Notes: generated by a model from the letters alone, not told the origin. A stretch of DNA of 64,000 bases from Microstegium vimineum (GCA_022036555.1 CM039126.1:9220079-9284078), one strand, 5' to 3'. Counted from the stretch's first letter, positions 36,325-50,068 are shown. Made by a program: numbers and translations.

Positions 36325-37942
36325 TGAAAGGATCAAGATGTCCAAGAGGGGGGGGGGGTGAATTGGGATCTTTTTAATTTCTAAACAAGAATTAAACCTA
36401 TAAAGAGCCAATTAACCCCCTAGTGCCTACCGCTTGTGTGTCCTAGCTAGAAAGTGGTAGCAAGTCAATGGAATGCGAAAACTTCCTACACAATTCTAGT
36501 ATGAAAAGAATGACAAGTGCGGAAAGTAATGCGGTGGTAAAGAGCTAGGGAAAGAGATGCTTGACACGACGATGTTTTGCCGAGGTATCGAGGAGTCGAC
36601 ACTCCCCCTAGTCCTCGTTGGAGCACCTCGCAAGGTATAGCTCCCCCTCAATCCCGCGCAAGGGATGAGTGCTCTTTATGGGCTGATTCTTCGCCACTCC
36701 GGCTCGGTGAATCGCCCACAACCGATCACAACGTCGATGGAGAAGGGCCGCCGACAATCCTCCGGCGATCACCTTCCTCCGAGCACCACCGGACCGTCTA
36801 GGTGATGTCGATCACCAAGAGTAACAAGCCTCGATCTTCGCTTGACTCACTCAAGCTTCACAACTAGAGGATGCACACTTGAACTCTTGGATGAACTATA
36901 GAGAGGATGGATGGATTCGTGAATCACTCTCTCTCTCTAGGGCTCTTGCTCTCTTCCCAACCTTCTCAACAAACTCAGCAACTCAAATGAGCAAAGGCAA
37001 GGTGGGAGAGAAGTGGGAGGGGCTATAAATAGACCCTCTGAAAACTGCCTCGGGCTGGCAACTTAAGTTGGCGATGGACGCTCTGTCGACTAGGCGATGG
37101 ACGGTCCGTCGCATGCCCCAACGGCTAGTTTCTGTTCATAGTTTGGGCGACGGACGCTCCGACGCCAAGGCGACGGACGGTCCGATGCCCTGCCCAACGG
37201 CTAGTTCCGACACACTGTTCCCAGCGATGGACGCTACGTCACTGGGCGACGGACGCTCATCCCCAGCGTCCGACGCTACACTCTGGCTCGGGCTGAAAAC
37301 ACCCTCTCTGGAAGGTCGACGGACGCTCTTCCCAGCGTCCGACGCCTGGCCGACGGACAGCGTCCGATGGACCCTGAAAATCTTAGCCAGAAAACATCTC
37401 CACTGGAAGGTCGACATACGCTGTGGACTCAACCACCCAGCGTCCGACGCCTCTGTCCGACGCCGACGGACAGCGTCCGGCGCCCTGTCAGGAGCGTCCG
37501 ACGCCTAGAAAACAGTTTTAACAACTTCGTTTTTCGTCGCGATGAATATGGAAGTTGTTCTAGGCTATCTTACGGTCACTCTAGGCTTGCTTAGAGCTAA
37601 GGAGGTCAAGTGTGCACCACACCTAAGTCATGAAGCTTTCCTAAGCGAGCTACTAGTTTCAACCCCTCTTAATAGTACGGTCAAAGATAAAAAGAGAAGC
37701 CCTATCTATTTCTAAGTGCCCTTCATCTCCTTATGGCACTTAGCCTTTCATTCTAGGGTCTTCATCATGTCTCCTTGAAATCCGAAACGATATCCATCTT
37801 GGGGGCTAAGTGATGACCATTAGAGCCCATTCTCCTTGATCACTATGGCTAAGCTACGCATAGCCTCTGCAAAACACACGTTAGCCATAATAATCTCTAA
37901 TTGTCGTTAATCGCCGAAACCAACTAGGACAATGATTCTTCA
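36325..37942 (-). repeat. 3' LTR of element B
   Basis: This 1618-bp LTR differs from the 5' copy at roughly six positions over the first ~280 bases by eye, fewer than the A pair. The motif array lies at about 37070-37505, next to a TATTTATAG on the minus strand near 37025. The G-run at the LTR edge is longer here than in the other copies. Confidence 0.9.
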
Positions 37943-38426
37943 ATCTCCCCCTTTTTGGTGATTGACGACAATAGATCCTCGAGAATGGATAAGAGTTATG
38001 GTTAAGACTCAAAGGTGACTTGGAATGGTTGAGCAAGGGTTAGTGAAATTGTAATGACGCATACTTGCTCACCCAAGCCAAATCACAAAACATGGTACTT
38101 ATAGATATGAATGTAAAAGAAGTACCTCATGATATTCTCAAAGGATGTATCGGAGTATAGCGCGGAAGCTCAATTATCGTTTTAAGTCAAGAGATATATC
38201 ATGAAACATGAGACAACTCACAAGATATATTAGTGATCATCAAGAGTTTGTCACATCCAAGCATATAAACATCAACCAAAGTAATCATCACATCACACAA
38301 ATAGACAAATGCATGAAAGTAGACATGATGAAAGAGTACGGGGGAAAAAAAGCATACAAAGATCCAAATCCCTCCCCCTATCTCTATACTCGACCCTCTC
38401 TCCCCTTTGGCGTCTAGCACCAAAAA

Positions 38427-41118
38427 CTAAGTGTCTGGGGCTGGAGAAGAAGGTGGAGGAGCTGCAGCCTTGCGATCGAGCATGATGAAGTCCTGAAGGT
38501 CTGACTCGTCTGACTCGTCATCTGCCTCGGTCTTTGCAAGAGTAGATGCAGCTGGAGTGATCTCTAGAGCTGGTGTCTCAACTGTCTCCCCCTGAGGCTC
38601 AGCTGGTGCCTCTGAGGGTCCTGCCTCAGTAGTAGCGGGCCTGTGAACCCGACGAGTGAATACTCGAGGCGAGGGGGACAGTGTCACGGCTAGAGCAACA
38701 AGTGACACTGCTGCTGCAACCTTTGCGGGCTGAGTCTGAGCTAGAGAACACACTGCCACTGTAACGGCCTCATCTGCTAGCGATATGGCATCGGTCTGAA
38801 CTGCAGTTGGAGGAGTAGTGACTGTCTGTGCTGACTGCTCAGGAGTGATCTTTGACGAGGCAACTGAAGACATGTGGGTGCCCGTCGCCGGAGGATCTAC
38901 TGCAACTGCTGGAGCTGGTGAGACTGGCTGAGCTGCTCCTGGGGAGTCTTCTCCCGTGATCTCTAGGTAGGAAGCTGAGAGATCTCGCGAGGCCTCTGCT
39001 ATGGTAGTTCCCCGGGTAGGAGTGAATCCCGTCTAAAACTCTCCGGGTGAAGCTATCCAAGAGGACACCTGGGTCCTCAGAGTCTGGTACTCAGGAGAGG
39101 CTGCTGGCTGGAATGGAGTAGTAGCTGGTGCCTGACTCTGCTGTCCTCTGGACGGTAACGCTGGAGTCGGAACCACAACTACTGGAGGCTGTTGTGGAGG
39201 AGAGGTGAACTACTGTTGTTGTGAGACTCCGGGCAACTGAAACTGTGGAGTGGAAGTCTGCCTGGAGCTAGAGGCCAGAAGACGCTCAAGTAGCAACGTC
39301 TGGGTCTTCTGGATCTCTGCCTACTGCAGCTGGTAGGCCAAGAACGGACGCTGGAACTCGTCCTGTCTGGCCTGTGTCTGGGCCTGAGCTGCCAGCTGCT
39401 GCTCAGTAAGCCTCCGTAGATCGACAGCCTGTCGCCTCTGCTCCTCGGCCTGACGTGACTGCTCCTCTTGCATCCTCGACAGAATCGTGAGCAAAGTAGC
39501 CTTAGAGGAGCTAGAACCTGGAGCTGGAGCTGCTGCAGCTGTGCCTGACCCTCCTGCCTCGTGGTCATGGGTCATTGGTGTATACTCACGCACGGGCTGG
39601 TAGTCCTCGTCGGAACTGTCGGAGTCGAGGTCCTCTCTATAGACTGTCTCGGCAGCTGTATCAATCTCTGCGTCTAAGTCTGCCAGCTCTGCCTGGGCAA
39701 TCTGCTCAACTGTAGCATCCGTGACCTCTGCCGACTGTGGTGGCACACCTGCTTGCCTAGTGCCTGGTCTGTGAGCTCTGCTAGGGCGAGGCAGGTTTCC
39801 ATGGATCACAAGCTGACTCATCGAATAAACCGGAAACTCTGTAGCTGACCTCGTAAGGGTGACTCTCATAGCACCTGACCCGGTCTTGGCAACTATCAGA
39901 TAAGAGATCCAATGAGCAAATTGTAGCTGCCAGTGACCCCTGAATCCAGCAGCTATAATATCCTCAAGCTCGCTCACTATCAAATCCCAGAGGTCGAACT
40001 TCTCCTTCCGGACAATATGGGCAAGGAGCCACAGCTGTAGGCGAGTGATCGTATCTCGGGCTCCAATCCGGGGAAGGATAGTACGCCTGAGTACCTCGTG
40101 GAGGATCCGAGCTAGTGGAGTGAGGTCACGTGGTGTACGACTCGAACCCTCAGTGAACGGCTGCTGAAAGCATGGCCTCATGAAGTCCGTAGATGGCACT
40201 ATACCATCGTGAGGTCGGCGAGGGGCCTCCTGATCCCCATAGCAAAGACTGTGGATCCTCGTAGCGGAGGACTCTAGGTGAAAGAGCTCTCTGAAACGTG
40301 CTGCTGTAACCCTGAAATCACGTCCTTGAAAACCAAATTGTAGGAACTCGTGATCGGGCAAGATCCACAAAGAGGCGTAGAACTGATATACCCAATCCTT
40401 CTGATATGCCCCTGAACGTCCCATCAGATCTGTCAGACCCTGAATGTACTGGAGGTGCTGCAGGATCTCTGGACCACCGATCCCCTCTATATGGGCAGAT
40501 GGGCACACTCTGTGAGCCCTAAGAGGAGCATCAGTGTCTATATATGCTCTGTAGAAGTCCTCGTGCACTGTAGTACAGAAGTCTCGTCCGGCACGTGGAT
40601 CCGCTGAGGTGGGAACCAGGACTGGAAGTCGACGAAGCGAAGTAGCTGGACTTGCTTCGCTGTAAGCACTCTGACCTGGTGCCTCACTGGGTCTGGGAGC
40701 CGGGGTCCTGGAGGGCTAGGTGGTGCACCTGAGCCTCTGGAACGGGTAACACGACGACTCATCAACTCACCGATGGAAGAGTGGCCTGCGGCCTCTGTCG
40801 GCTCAGTCTCTGGGACTGGCTCTGTTTCCTCAGCCTCTGTAGCCTCGACGGGCTCTGTCTCTGGGGTGGAGGGGACTCACGACGCGCTCCACGGCGAGGC
40901 GAGAGCCTCAAGCCGGCGCGACGTCCTCCTCGCTCCGCTATCTCGGCGGCCTCTGCCACTGCTAGTGCTGCAGCCGAGTCTGGATCCATCGCTGGCCTCT
41001 TGCGCTTCCGAGAGATGACCTTTTGCTTTCCCTTTCCCCGGTCAGTGGGTGGACGCGGTGGAGGTGGAGGGTCACCACCACTACCGGGAATGGGACCGAC
41101 ATTCTTTATTCTAGCCAT
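38427..41118 (-). pseudogene. Third (envelope-position) ORF of element B, broken
   Basis: The start is at 41118 (MARIKNVGPIPGS...), followed by a basic region (KRKRPAMDPDS), then a frameshift near 40765. A 415-residue open block runs over 39321-40568. It contains QFYASLWILPDHEF, RELFHLESSATRIHSL and LYGDQEAP-like text as in A, then a Gln/Arg-rich probable coiled coil (AEEQRRQAVDLRRLTEQQL). A stop near 39320 follows, and an Ala/Thr/acidic C-terminal block ends at 38427. The central block resembles the 'putative plant transposon protein' region I recall from SIRE-like elements. Function unknown; an envelope role is only positional inference. Confidence 0.75.
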
Positions 41119-42762
41119 GACTCAACCTTTTGCAAACCAAATTCTAACAATCAAAACCTCAAGAGATCACACCACAAGCTCACTGCCCCAACTGTCACTT
41201 AAACCACTGACAAACCTCAGACCAAACACACTGCAAGAGTGGCACGCCGGCCCTGGACTGTCCTCGCGAGGCTTTGCCTCGATCCGTACTCGCGGGCTTT
41301 GCCCCGAGTTTACTGACACCGCCTACTGACCCTCTGATTCTCTGATCAACTGACCCTGCTCGTGAGAAGTAGATAGGAGTATAACCATAAGCATATAAGC
41401 TAGAGAAGAGAGTGACTATAGAAGCATGAAATGTAGATAAGAAAAGATTGAAATTTCAACTACCATTTCATACCTTGAAAGCTGACCAAAACCAGAAAAG
41501 GTGAGATCCTCTGGTCGTCTATCCGCAATCCGCAATCCACAAGCTAATCAAGGCAATGTAGGATTTAGGGTGATGATAGGGAATGGCGAGGTGATCTTAT
41601 TTGCAAATCAGAGTGAGAGTCACAGGGGTTGAAATTGAATTTCACCTTGGTGTGCAACTATGGTCAATCACCCTCCAACACGGAGAGCTCCTCGGCACGG
41701 AGTGGTGCACAGCTTGAGGCACTCAGAGGAGCGGTAGTGCTAGGGAGAGCATTGGCGCGGCGGTGGAGCAGTGGATGGCACTGCAGGGCAGGCGGCGGCG
41801 CTGGGACAGGGTGGAGCAGCGGCGCAGAGAGGAATGGCGGCGAAGGGGGCAGGCGGCGCTGGGTGGAGGAGTAGCCGGCGGCGCAAGTGGGGATCCGTGG
41901 CGGCGCAAGGAGGAACGGCGGCCCAGCGGCGGCGAGAACAACGGCGGTTAGGGTTTGAGTAGCAGCGGCGGACGGAAAAACGGATCGAGCGAGAAGAACA
42001 GAGGAAGCCGGGATTTTTTTTTTAAAAAATCGCCGTTAAGTTCGCGACGGACGCTCCGTCGGACTGCGACGGACGCTCGGGGAGCGTCCGATGGCATCGT
42101 CCGTCGGGCTTCCAGAATAGATTTTGAAACGCCCAATCGCATTGACCGCGACGGACGCTCCACGATGGACGCTTGGGGGAGCGTCCGTCGCCCTGTAAGC
42201 GGGAAACTTTAATCTCCGGACGATCGCAATGGACGCTGAGGCAATTGACATCGAGCGTCCGTCGGCAGCGTCCGACGCCTTAAAAATAGAATTTTTCAAA
42301 TGTTCTTTTTGCGTCTTTCTCCCAACCAAGTTCCAATCCCAATAAGATCCAGATAACACCTGATTGGACTTGATATGAGAACCATCTCTCAAACACTCAT
42401 TTTCAAATAGTTTGCCATAGGCTTAAACTTAGTTTTAGCTCAAAAATATTCGAATGGAAGCACCAAGGAGTCATCATATGGCCACAAGAGGGGTATAGAA
42501 GTGTCTTGAGCTTGGAATGCTCCCCCTAAGTGGACGAACATAGAGGAGGCTAAAACAAACTTAACCAAAAAGGAACGACAAACAACACATATGCATATGC
42601 TATGCAATATGAAATTTGAATCTAGATTGCTTGCAAGTTTAAACCGCGGTTAAGCTTTGTCACACGCTTTGAGGGCGGTTATCTTAACCGCGTTAGCCAA
42701 GCCTATGTGCATTACCAAGTTAAACATATTATATTACATATGAATTCATGGTTCACACAAAC
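41119..42762. other. Spacer between pol and third ORF of element B
   Basis: Non-coding internal DNA. Bases 41690-41950 are GC-rich with incidental frames. Bases 42040-42285 carry another array of GACGGACGCT / GAGCGTCCGTCG half-sites like those in the LTRs. Confidence 0.7.
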
Positions 42763-45700
42763 TCATTTTTTAGTGAAGTTAGAGTGATCAAGCACATTTA
42801 ACTCGCTTCTCAACCTACAAAAGGTTGTTTCATCGAGTGGTTTAGTGAAGATATCCGCCAATTGATCTTTGCTCTTAACTCCAACTAGTGTTAAGTCTTT
42901 CCTCGCCACATGATCTCTAAGAAAGTGATGGCGAATATCTATGTGCTTGGTGCGAGAGTGTTGAACTGGGTTGTTTGCAAGCTTTACGGCGCTTTCATTA
43001 TCACACAAAAGTGGAACTTCTTTTAAAAACACGCCGTAATCAAAGAGTGTTTGGGCATGTATAAGATTTGTGCACAACTTGCTCTCATGGCAATGTATTC
43101 CGCCTCGGCGGTTGACAATGCCACACTATTTTGCTTCTTTGAGGACCAAGAAACAAGTGATCTTCCTAACATGTGGCACCCGCCGGAGGTACTCTTCCTA
43201 TCAACCTTACACCCGGCGTAATCCGAATCGTAATAGCCAACTAGTTGGAAGGGAGCTCCTTTGGGATACCAAAGACTCATGCTAGGGGTGTGCCTTAAGT
43301 ACCTAAGGATTCTTTTAACCGCACATAGATGCGACTCCTTAGGGTTTGCTTGAAACCTAGCACACATACACACACTAAGCATGATATCCGGCCTAGATGC
43401 GGTGAGGTAAAGTAAACTACCGATCATAGAACGATAGAGAGTTTGGTCAATCGGTTTACCTCCCTCATCGAGATCGAGATGTTAGTTGGTAGGCATTGGG
43501 GTCTTGATTGACTTGCAATCCTCCATCTTGAATTTCCTGAGCACATCATGAGTGTACTTCTCTTGAGATCTGAAGGTGCCCTCCCTCAATTGCTTCACTT
43601 GGAAGCCAAGGAAGAAGGTTAGCTCGCCAATCATCGACATCTCGAACTCCTTGGACATCAATGCACCAAATTCCTTGCAATGATCTTGGTTTGTTGACCC
43701 AAATATAATGTCATCGACATATACTTGGCAAACAAAGATCTCTCCATCTAGCACCTTGGTGAATAGTGTGGTATCCACTTTCTCGATCTTGAAGCCCTTC
43801 TTGAGTAGGAAGTCTCTTAGCCTCTCATACCAAGCTCTTAGAGCTTGCTTTAATCCATAGAGTGCCTTGGACAACCTATATACGTGATTAGACAAGTTTG
43901 GGTCTTCAAACCCGGGAGGTTGTGAGACATAGACAAGTTCATTTATGAAACCATTTAAGAAGGCGCTCTTCACATCCATTTGAAAGAGTTTTATTTTGTG
44001 ATGTGAAGCATACGCTAAAGGATATGAATGGCTTCAAGTCTTGCAACCGGAGCAAAGGTCTCTCCAAAATCGAGTCCTTCTACTTGAGAGAACCCCTTTG
44101 CCACCAATCTTGCTTTGTTCCTCACAACCACGCCTTGATCATCTTGCTTGTTCCTAAACACTCACTTGGTGCCAATGATTCTTGCATCCTTTGGCTTCTC
44201 TTCAAGTGTCCACACTTGGTTCCGGGTGAAGTTGTTGAGTTCTTCATGCATGGCATTCACCCAATCCGGATCCGCAAGTGCTTCTTCTACACTAGTAGGC
44301 TCAACAAAGGAAACAAACGAGTGATGTTCAACATAAGATGCAAGTCTAGAGCGAGTCATTACTCCCTTTGATGGACTCCCTATGATTTGATCATGGGGGT
44401 GAGCTTGAAGGATAGATGTTGATCTTCTTTTTGTCTCTTGAGGAGGAGGATGCGGTGCTTCAACATTGCTTGCTTCGGCCTCGGCTTGATCTTGAGGAAT
44501 GTGAGTGTCTTATTGAGCTTCTCTCACTTGATCTCCTTCATCAACTTGAGGCGTGTGGGGTGGAGAAGGATCTTGATTTGCTTCATCTTCAACTTCTTCC
44601 ACCTCTTGCGGGTTGATAGCACCAATTGACATATTCTTCATTGCCTCCCTCAAGGGTTCATCACCTACATCAATATCCTCAAGCGCTCCTTGGGAGACAT
44701 TAGTTTCATCAAACTCCAAGTCATACGTTTCTTCAACTAAGTCGGTGGCTTTGTTAAATATACGGTATGCCTTGGATTTAAGTGAATAACCAACAAGGAA
44801 ACCAATGTCACACCGCCGTTGGAATTTACCCAAGTGTTGACGCTTCTTGTAGATGTACACCTTGCAACCAAACACCCGGAAGAATGAAATATCCGGCTTC
44901 TTCCCATTGACAAGCTCATAGGGGGTCTTCTTTAATAGCCTCTGGACGAAGAGACGGTTTGCCGCATAGCAAGCGGTGTTGATTGCTTCGGTCCAAAACT
45001 TCTTGGGGGTGTTGTATTCATCAAGCATTGATCTTGCAAGAGTGATAAGTGTCCGGTTCTTCCTCTCTACTACACCATTTTGTTGAGGAGTATAGGTAGC
45101 GGATACTTCATGCTTGATCCCAACTTCATCACAATAATCTTCAATCTTGGTGTTCACAAATTCGGTCCCATTGTCACTTCTTATCTTCTTGATCTTCACA
45201 TCAAACTCATTTTGGGCTCTAGTTGCAAACTTCTTGAGTATTGATTGAGTCTCTCCCTTGTCTTGAAGAAAGAACACCCAAGTGTACCTAGAGTAGTCGT
45301 CAACTACCACCAAGCAAAAGAGATTGCCACCAAGGCTAGCATAGGTGGTAGGTCCAAATAGATCCATATGAAGTAGCTCTAGGACTCTTGAGGTTGACAT
45401 GAACGCTTTGGTTGGATGAGTGTTTGCCACTTGCTTGCCAGCTTGACATGCACTACAAAGTTTGTCCTTCTCAAACACGACATCCTTCAAACCTCTAACC
45501 AATTCCTTCTTGACAAGCTTCTTCAAGGTTGACATTCCCACATGTGCTAATCTTCTATGCCATAGCCAACCCAAAGAACTCTTGGAGAATAGACATGTTT
45601 GCAAACTAGCTTCATTTGAGGTGAAGTCCACTAGGTAGAGATTGTTGTGCCGAAACCCTTTGAATATCAATGATGAATCTTCAATCTTGGACACAACTAC

Positions 45701-45988
45701 CTCATTTGGAGTGAAGAGACATTGGAAACCAAGATCACATAGTTGTCCCACCGATAGCAAGTTGAAGCTCAATGATTGTACTAGCAAGACATTTGATATT
45801 GATTGATCATTTAAGATTGCCACTTTGCCTAGGCCTTGCACTTTGCCTTTTGAATTGTCCCCAAAGGTAATCTTGTCTTGCCCTTCACAATCTTCCTCAA
45901 GTGTGGTGAACATCCGGGAGTCATCGGTCATATGTTGAGTGCATCCACTATCAATCACCCAATGACTTCCACCGGTCTTGTAGTTCAC
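42763..45988 (-). pseudogene. pol of element B, broken
   Basis: The region starts at 45988 (MNYKTGGSHW) next to the protease motif VIDSGCTQH. The GAG-pre-integrase block (WHRRLAHVG, C-x2-C in LCSACQAG) follows, then integrase with DLFGPT and DNGTEF and the integrase C-terminal region. RT (ALYGLKQALRAWYERL, VYVDDIIFGS) and RNase H end at LNVLDHSNF. Breaks I see are TAA near 44510-44512, TGA at 44162-44164, a one-base deletion near 44014-44020, and TAA at 43482-43484. A frame change precedes the final RNase H segment near 43023-43077. The last three pol lesions before RNase H recur at the same places in element A. Confidence 0.9.
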
Positions 45989-46009
45989 CTACACACAAGC
46001 AACTTAGAG

Positions 46010-48420
46010 TTAAGCTTGTTGTTTGGGAACCCACACTTGGCGAAGTCCCATAGCCTTGTCCACCAACTCCTTAGCAACCCATAGCACTTTGGGCTTGTTC
46101 TTCATCTTAGGACCGAGAAACATAACTTGAGGTCTACCCTTGGAGTCCTTGTTGATGATGAAGTGTGCATCATGAGCGAAAGGACTTATGTGCTTGGGCA
46201 AGGTCTTGGGAGGTAGAGTCTTGCATTGGGATTCAAAGTGACCCTCTTGACCACATCCATAGCACTTCTTGGGCTTGGGCTTTGGTGTGTCATAGTTGCT
46301 TCTCATGGCCTTGTTCTTGTAGTTGTTCTTGGCTTCTATCTTGACCTTGGCCTTCATGACTTGGTTCTCTTTGAACCCAATACCGGTCTTGTCGGTCTTC
46401 ATGATAGTGTTCATCAAGAGCTCACTTTGGAGGTTGTGGCCCTTGGTGAACTTCTCCAATCCAATTGTAAACTTGATCTTCTCAACCTTGAGCTTTGCAT
46501 TTTCCTCTTTGAGTGAGTTAATCAAGGTCATTGCATCTTTGTCATTTTGCTTGGCCGACTTGATAGTGAATGGCTTGCTTGCCTTGAGGTTGGTTAGCTC
46601 TTCCTTGAGCTTGGAGTTTTCTTGCCTCATCTTCACAGCTCTTCGGCCTTAACTACCTTCTTGCCCTTGCACTTAGCATTTTGCTCACTAGCAACTTCAT
46701 CAAGCAAGTCCTCATAAGAAGTAGCTATATCACACTTAACAACCGGGTTAATAGCAACATGTGTAGCAAGATCATTTGAAAGCAATTCATTAGCTATCAC
46801 AAGTGTGCCATGTTCATTATTAACTTGGTTGTAGTCATTTTTTAGCAAGTTGTATCTTGTATGGAGCTCTTGTGTTGACCTCTCAAGCTTATCATGTTTC
46901 TCATTAGCTTGCTTGAGTGAGGCTTTGAGCTCCCTAGTGCTAGATGAGAGAGATTTGTTCTCAAACTTCAATTCATCATTAGCACTAGACAAGTCATCAA
47001 GCTTAGCATGCAAGTTATCATTGGCTTTCTCTAGTCATTCACTTTTACCTTTATACTTCCTAATGAGCTTAGTATATTTGTTGCAAATTACAATTAGCTC
47101 ATCATAGGAAGGTGCCTCAAACTCATCATCACTATCATCACTAGAGCTAGCCTCATCATCACTATCCTCTTTTTGTACCTTTTTGTCACCTTTATCCATG
47201 AGGCATAGGTGTGTAGAGGATGAGCCCGGAGATGATGGAGGGGGTGGCGGTGGAGTAGATGAACCAATCACCAAGGCGGTCACCTTCTCTTCTTCACTTT
47301 CATCTCCGGATGAGTCACTTGAGTCTTCAATGTCGGTGAGCCAATCACCAACAATGTAGGCTTTGCCATTCTTCTTCTTCTTGTGGAAGTTGAAGTTCTT
47401 CTTCTTCTTGAATGTCTTGTCATCCTTCTTCTCCTCATCACTTGACTCAACTTTGTTGCCCTTGTTGTACTTGAACTTGTTGTTTGCTTTCTTGTTCTTG
47501 TACTTGTCTTTCTTCTCCTCGAGGCAAGCATGAGCCAAGTGTCCAAGTTTGCCACAATTGTAGCAATCCATCTTGGAGAGAGGCTTTCTTGAAGAGCTTG
47601 TGAAGAATTTCTTCTTCTTTGAGTCAAACTTGACTCCATTCTTGCTTAGCTTCTTCAACATCTTGGTTGTTTTCTTCACCATGAGAGCGAGATCATCATC
47701 ATCATCATCATCGCTTGTACTCTCATACATGACTTGCATCTTGTACTTTTCCGAGGAGGATGCCTTGAGTGCCAAGTCCTTCTTCTTCTCCTCCTTCTCT
47801 TTTTCTTTCTTCTTGGAGGAGGAAGAAGAGCCACCATCACCAATCTTCATATAAATCTCATGAGCATTGATCTTGCCCAAGATTTGTGTTGGTGTAGCGG
47901 CGGAGAGATCTCCTTGGTGAAGTACCGTGATGATGTGGCCGTACTTCTCAATGGGCAAGACACAAAGGATCTTGCGTACCACATCGGCCGGTTCCATTTG
48001 GTTGAGACCGAGCCCATTCAATTCCTCTACAATAATGTTAAGTCGTGAGTACATTTCATTTGCATTTTCATTTGCATGCATGGAAAAAGAATTGAGCTTA
48101 GCCATGACCAAATGATAGCGTTCTTCACGCTCACTTTTTGTGCCTTCGTGAAGAGCACAAATAGTGGTCCACAACTCAAATGCGTCTTTGGCATTACGCA
48201 CTCGGTTGAAGACATCCTTGCTAATGCCACGAAAGATAATGTTCTTCGCCTTGGCATTGTGCTTATCAAAGTTGAGGTCCTCCGCGAAGAGGGTGCCTCC
48301 CTTTGTGGCGGCTTTGAGCACGCCCACGTCAATGGCCTCTAGATAGGCCTCCATACGAACTTTCCAATAAGGAAAGTCGTCTCCATCGAACATGGAAGGT
48401 GGTCCATCCCCATGGGACAT
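46010..48420 (-). pseudogene. gag of element B, broken
   Basis: The start is at 48420 (MSHGDGPPSMFDGDDFPYW), immediately inside the primer site. The first part (461 residues to 47035) has the capsid region and a CCHC knuckle (C-x2-C-x4-H-x4-C in CYNCGKLGHLAHAC). An in-frame TGA at 47035-47037 and a frameshift around 46633 separate it from the coiled-coil part and the second knuckle (CYGCGQEGHFESQC). Element A keeps this gag open over the same span. Confidence 0.9.
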
Positions 48421-48472
48421 CTTGCTCTAGGCGGTGAAGCCTAATTTAGAGCAACCTCACTCCGATACCAAT

Positions 48473-50063
48473 TGAAAGGATCAAGATGCCCAAGAGGGGG
48501 GGTGAATTGGGCTCTTTTTAATTTCTAAACAAGAATTAAACCTATAAAGAGCCAATTAACCCCCTAGTGCCTACCGCTTGTGTGTCCTAGCTAGAAAGAG
48601 GTAGCAAGTCAATGGAATGCGAAAACTTCCTACACAATTCTAGTATGAAAAGAATGACAAGTGCGGAAAGTAATGCGGTGGTAAAGAGCTAGGGAAAGAT
48701 ATGCTTGACACGGCGATGTTTTGCCGAGGTATCGAGGAGTCGACACTCCCCCCTAGTCCTCGTTGGAGCACCTCGCAAGGTATAGCTCCCCCTCAATCCC
48801 GCGCAAGGGATGAGTGCTCTTTACGGGCTGATTCTTCGCCACTCCGGCTCGGTGAATCGCCCACAACCGATCACAACGTCGATGGAGAAGGGCCGCCGAC
48901 AATCCTCCGGCGATCACCTTCCTCCGAGCACCACCGGACCGTCTAGGTGATGTCGATCACCAAGAGTAACAAGCCTCGATCTTCGCTTGACTCACTCAAG
49001 CTTCACAACTAGAGGATGCACACATGAACTCTTGGATGAACTAGAGAGAGGATGGATGGATTCGTGAATCACTCTCTCTCTAGGGCTCTTGCTCTCTTCC
49101 CAACCTTCTAAACAAACTCGGCAACTCAAATGAGCAAAGGCAAGGTGGGAGAGAAGTGGGAGGGGCTATAAATAGACCCTCTGAAAACTGCCTCGGGCTG
49201 GCAACTTAAGTTGGCGACGGACGCTCTGTCGACTAGGCGACGGACGGTCCGTCGCATGCCCCAACGGCTAGTTTCTGTTCATAGTTTGGGCGACGGACGG
49301 TCCGACGCCCTGCCCAATGGATAGTTCTGACACACTGTTCCTAGCGACGGACGCTACGTCACTGGGCGACGGACGCTCATCCCCAGCGTCCGACGCTACA
49401 CTCTGACTCGGGCTGAAAACACCCTCTCTGGAAGGTCGACGGACGCTCTTCCCAGCGTCCGACGCCTGGCCGACAGACAGCGTCCGACGGACCCTGAAAA
49501 TCTTAGCCAGAAAACATCTCCACTGGAAGGTAGACGGATGTTGTGGACTCAACCACCCAGCGTCCGACGCCTCTATCCGACGCCGACGGACAGCGTCCGA
49601 CGCCCCTGTCAGGAGCGTCCGACGCCTAGAAAACAGTTTTAACAACTTCGTTTTTCCTCGCGATGAATATGGAAGTTGTTCTAGGCTATCTTACGGTCAC
49701 TCTAGGCTTGCTTAGAGCTAAGGAGGTCAAGTGTGCACCACACCTAAGTCATGAAGCTTTCCTAAGTGAGCTACTAGTCTCAACCCCTCTTAATAGTATG
49801 GTCAAAGATAAAAAGAGAAGCCCTATCTATTTCTAAGTGCCCTTCATCTCCTTATGGCACTTAGCCTATCATTCTAGGGTCTTCATCATGTCTCCTTGAA
49901 ATCTGAAACGATATCCATCTTGGGGGCTAAGTGATGACCATTAGAGCCCATTCTCCTTGATCACTATGGCTAAGCTACGCATAGCCTCTGCAAAACACAC
50001 GTTAGCCATAATAATCTCTAATTGTCGTTAATCGCCGAAACCAACTAGGGCAATGATTCTTCA
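48473..50063 (-). repeat. 5' LTR of element B
   Basis: This 1591-bp LTR matches 36325-37942. The motif array lies at about 49215-49625. Plus-strand edges are TGAAAGGATC and GATTCTTCA. Confidence 0.9.
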
Positions 50064-50068
50064 ATGCA

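Larger units (their letters stand above)
36325..50063 (-). mobile_element. SIRE/Maximus-type copia element B (inner, nested in A)
   Basis: Element B is 13,739 bp with LTRs at 36325-37942 (3') and 48473-50063 (5'). The flanks ATGCG (36320-36324) and ATGCA (50064-50068) form a target duplication with one mismatch, at a position consistent with loss of a CpG. The primer site (minus-strand TGGTATCGGA, about 48460-48470) and polypurine tract (complement of ATCTCCCCCTTTTT at 37943-37956) are present. The host sequence on the two sides is colinear with the uninterrupted internal spacer of B itself, which confirms that B landed in A between pol and the third ORF. Confidence 0.92.

Noticed and set aside
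38427..41118. Third SIRE ORF as a separate host gene
   Set aside because: It lies between pol and the 3' LTR of element B, and a diverged copy lies at the same position in element A, so it belongs to the retrotransposon.
41629..41962. Small Arg/Gly-rich open frames inside element B
   Set aside because: They lie in the non-coding spacer between pol and the third ORF, are not found in element A, and are GC-rich in all frames.
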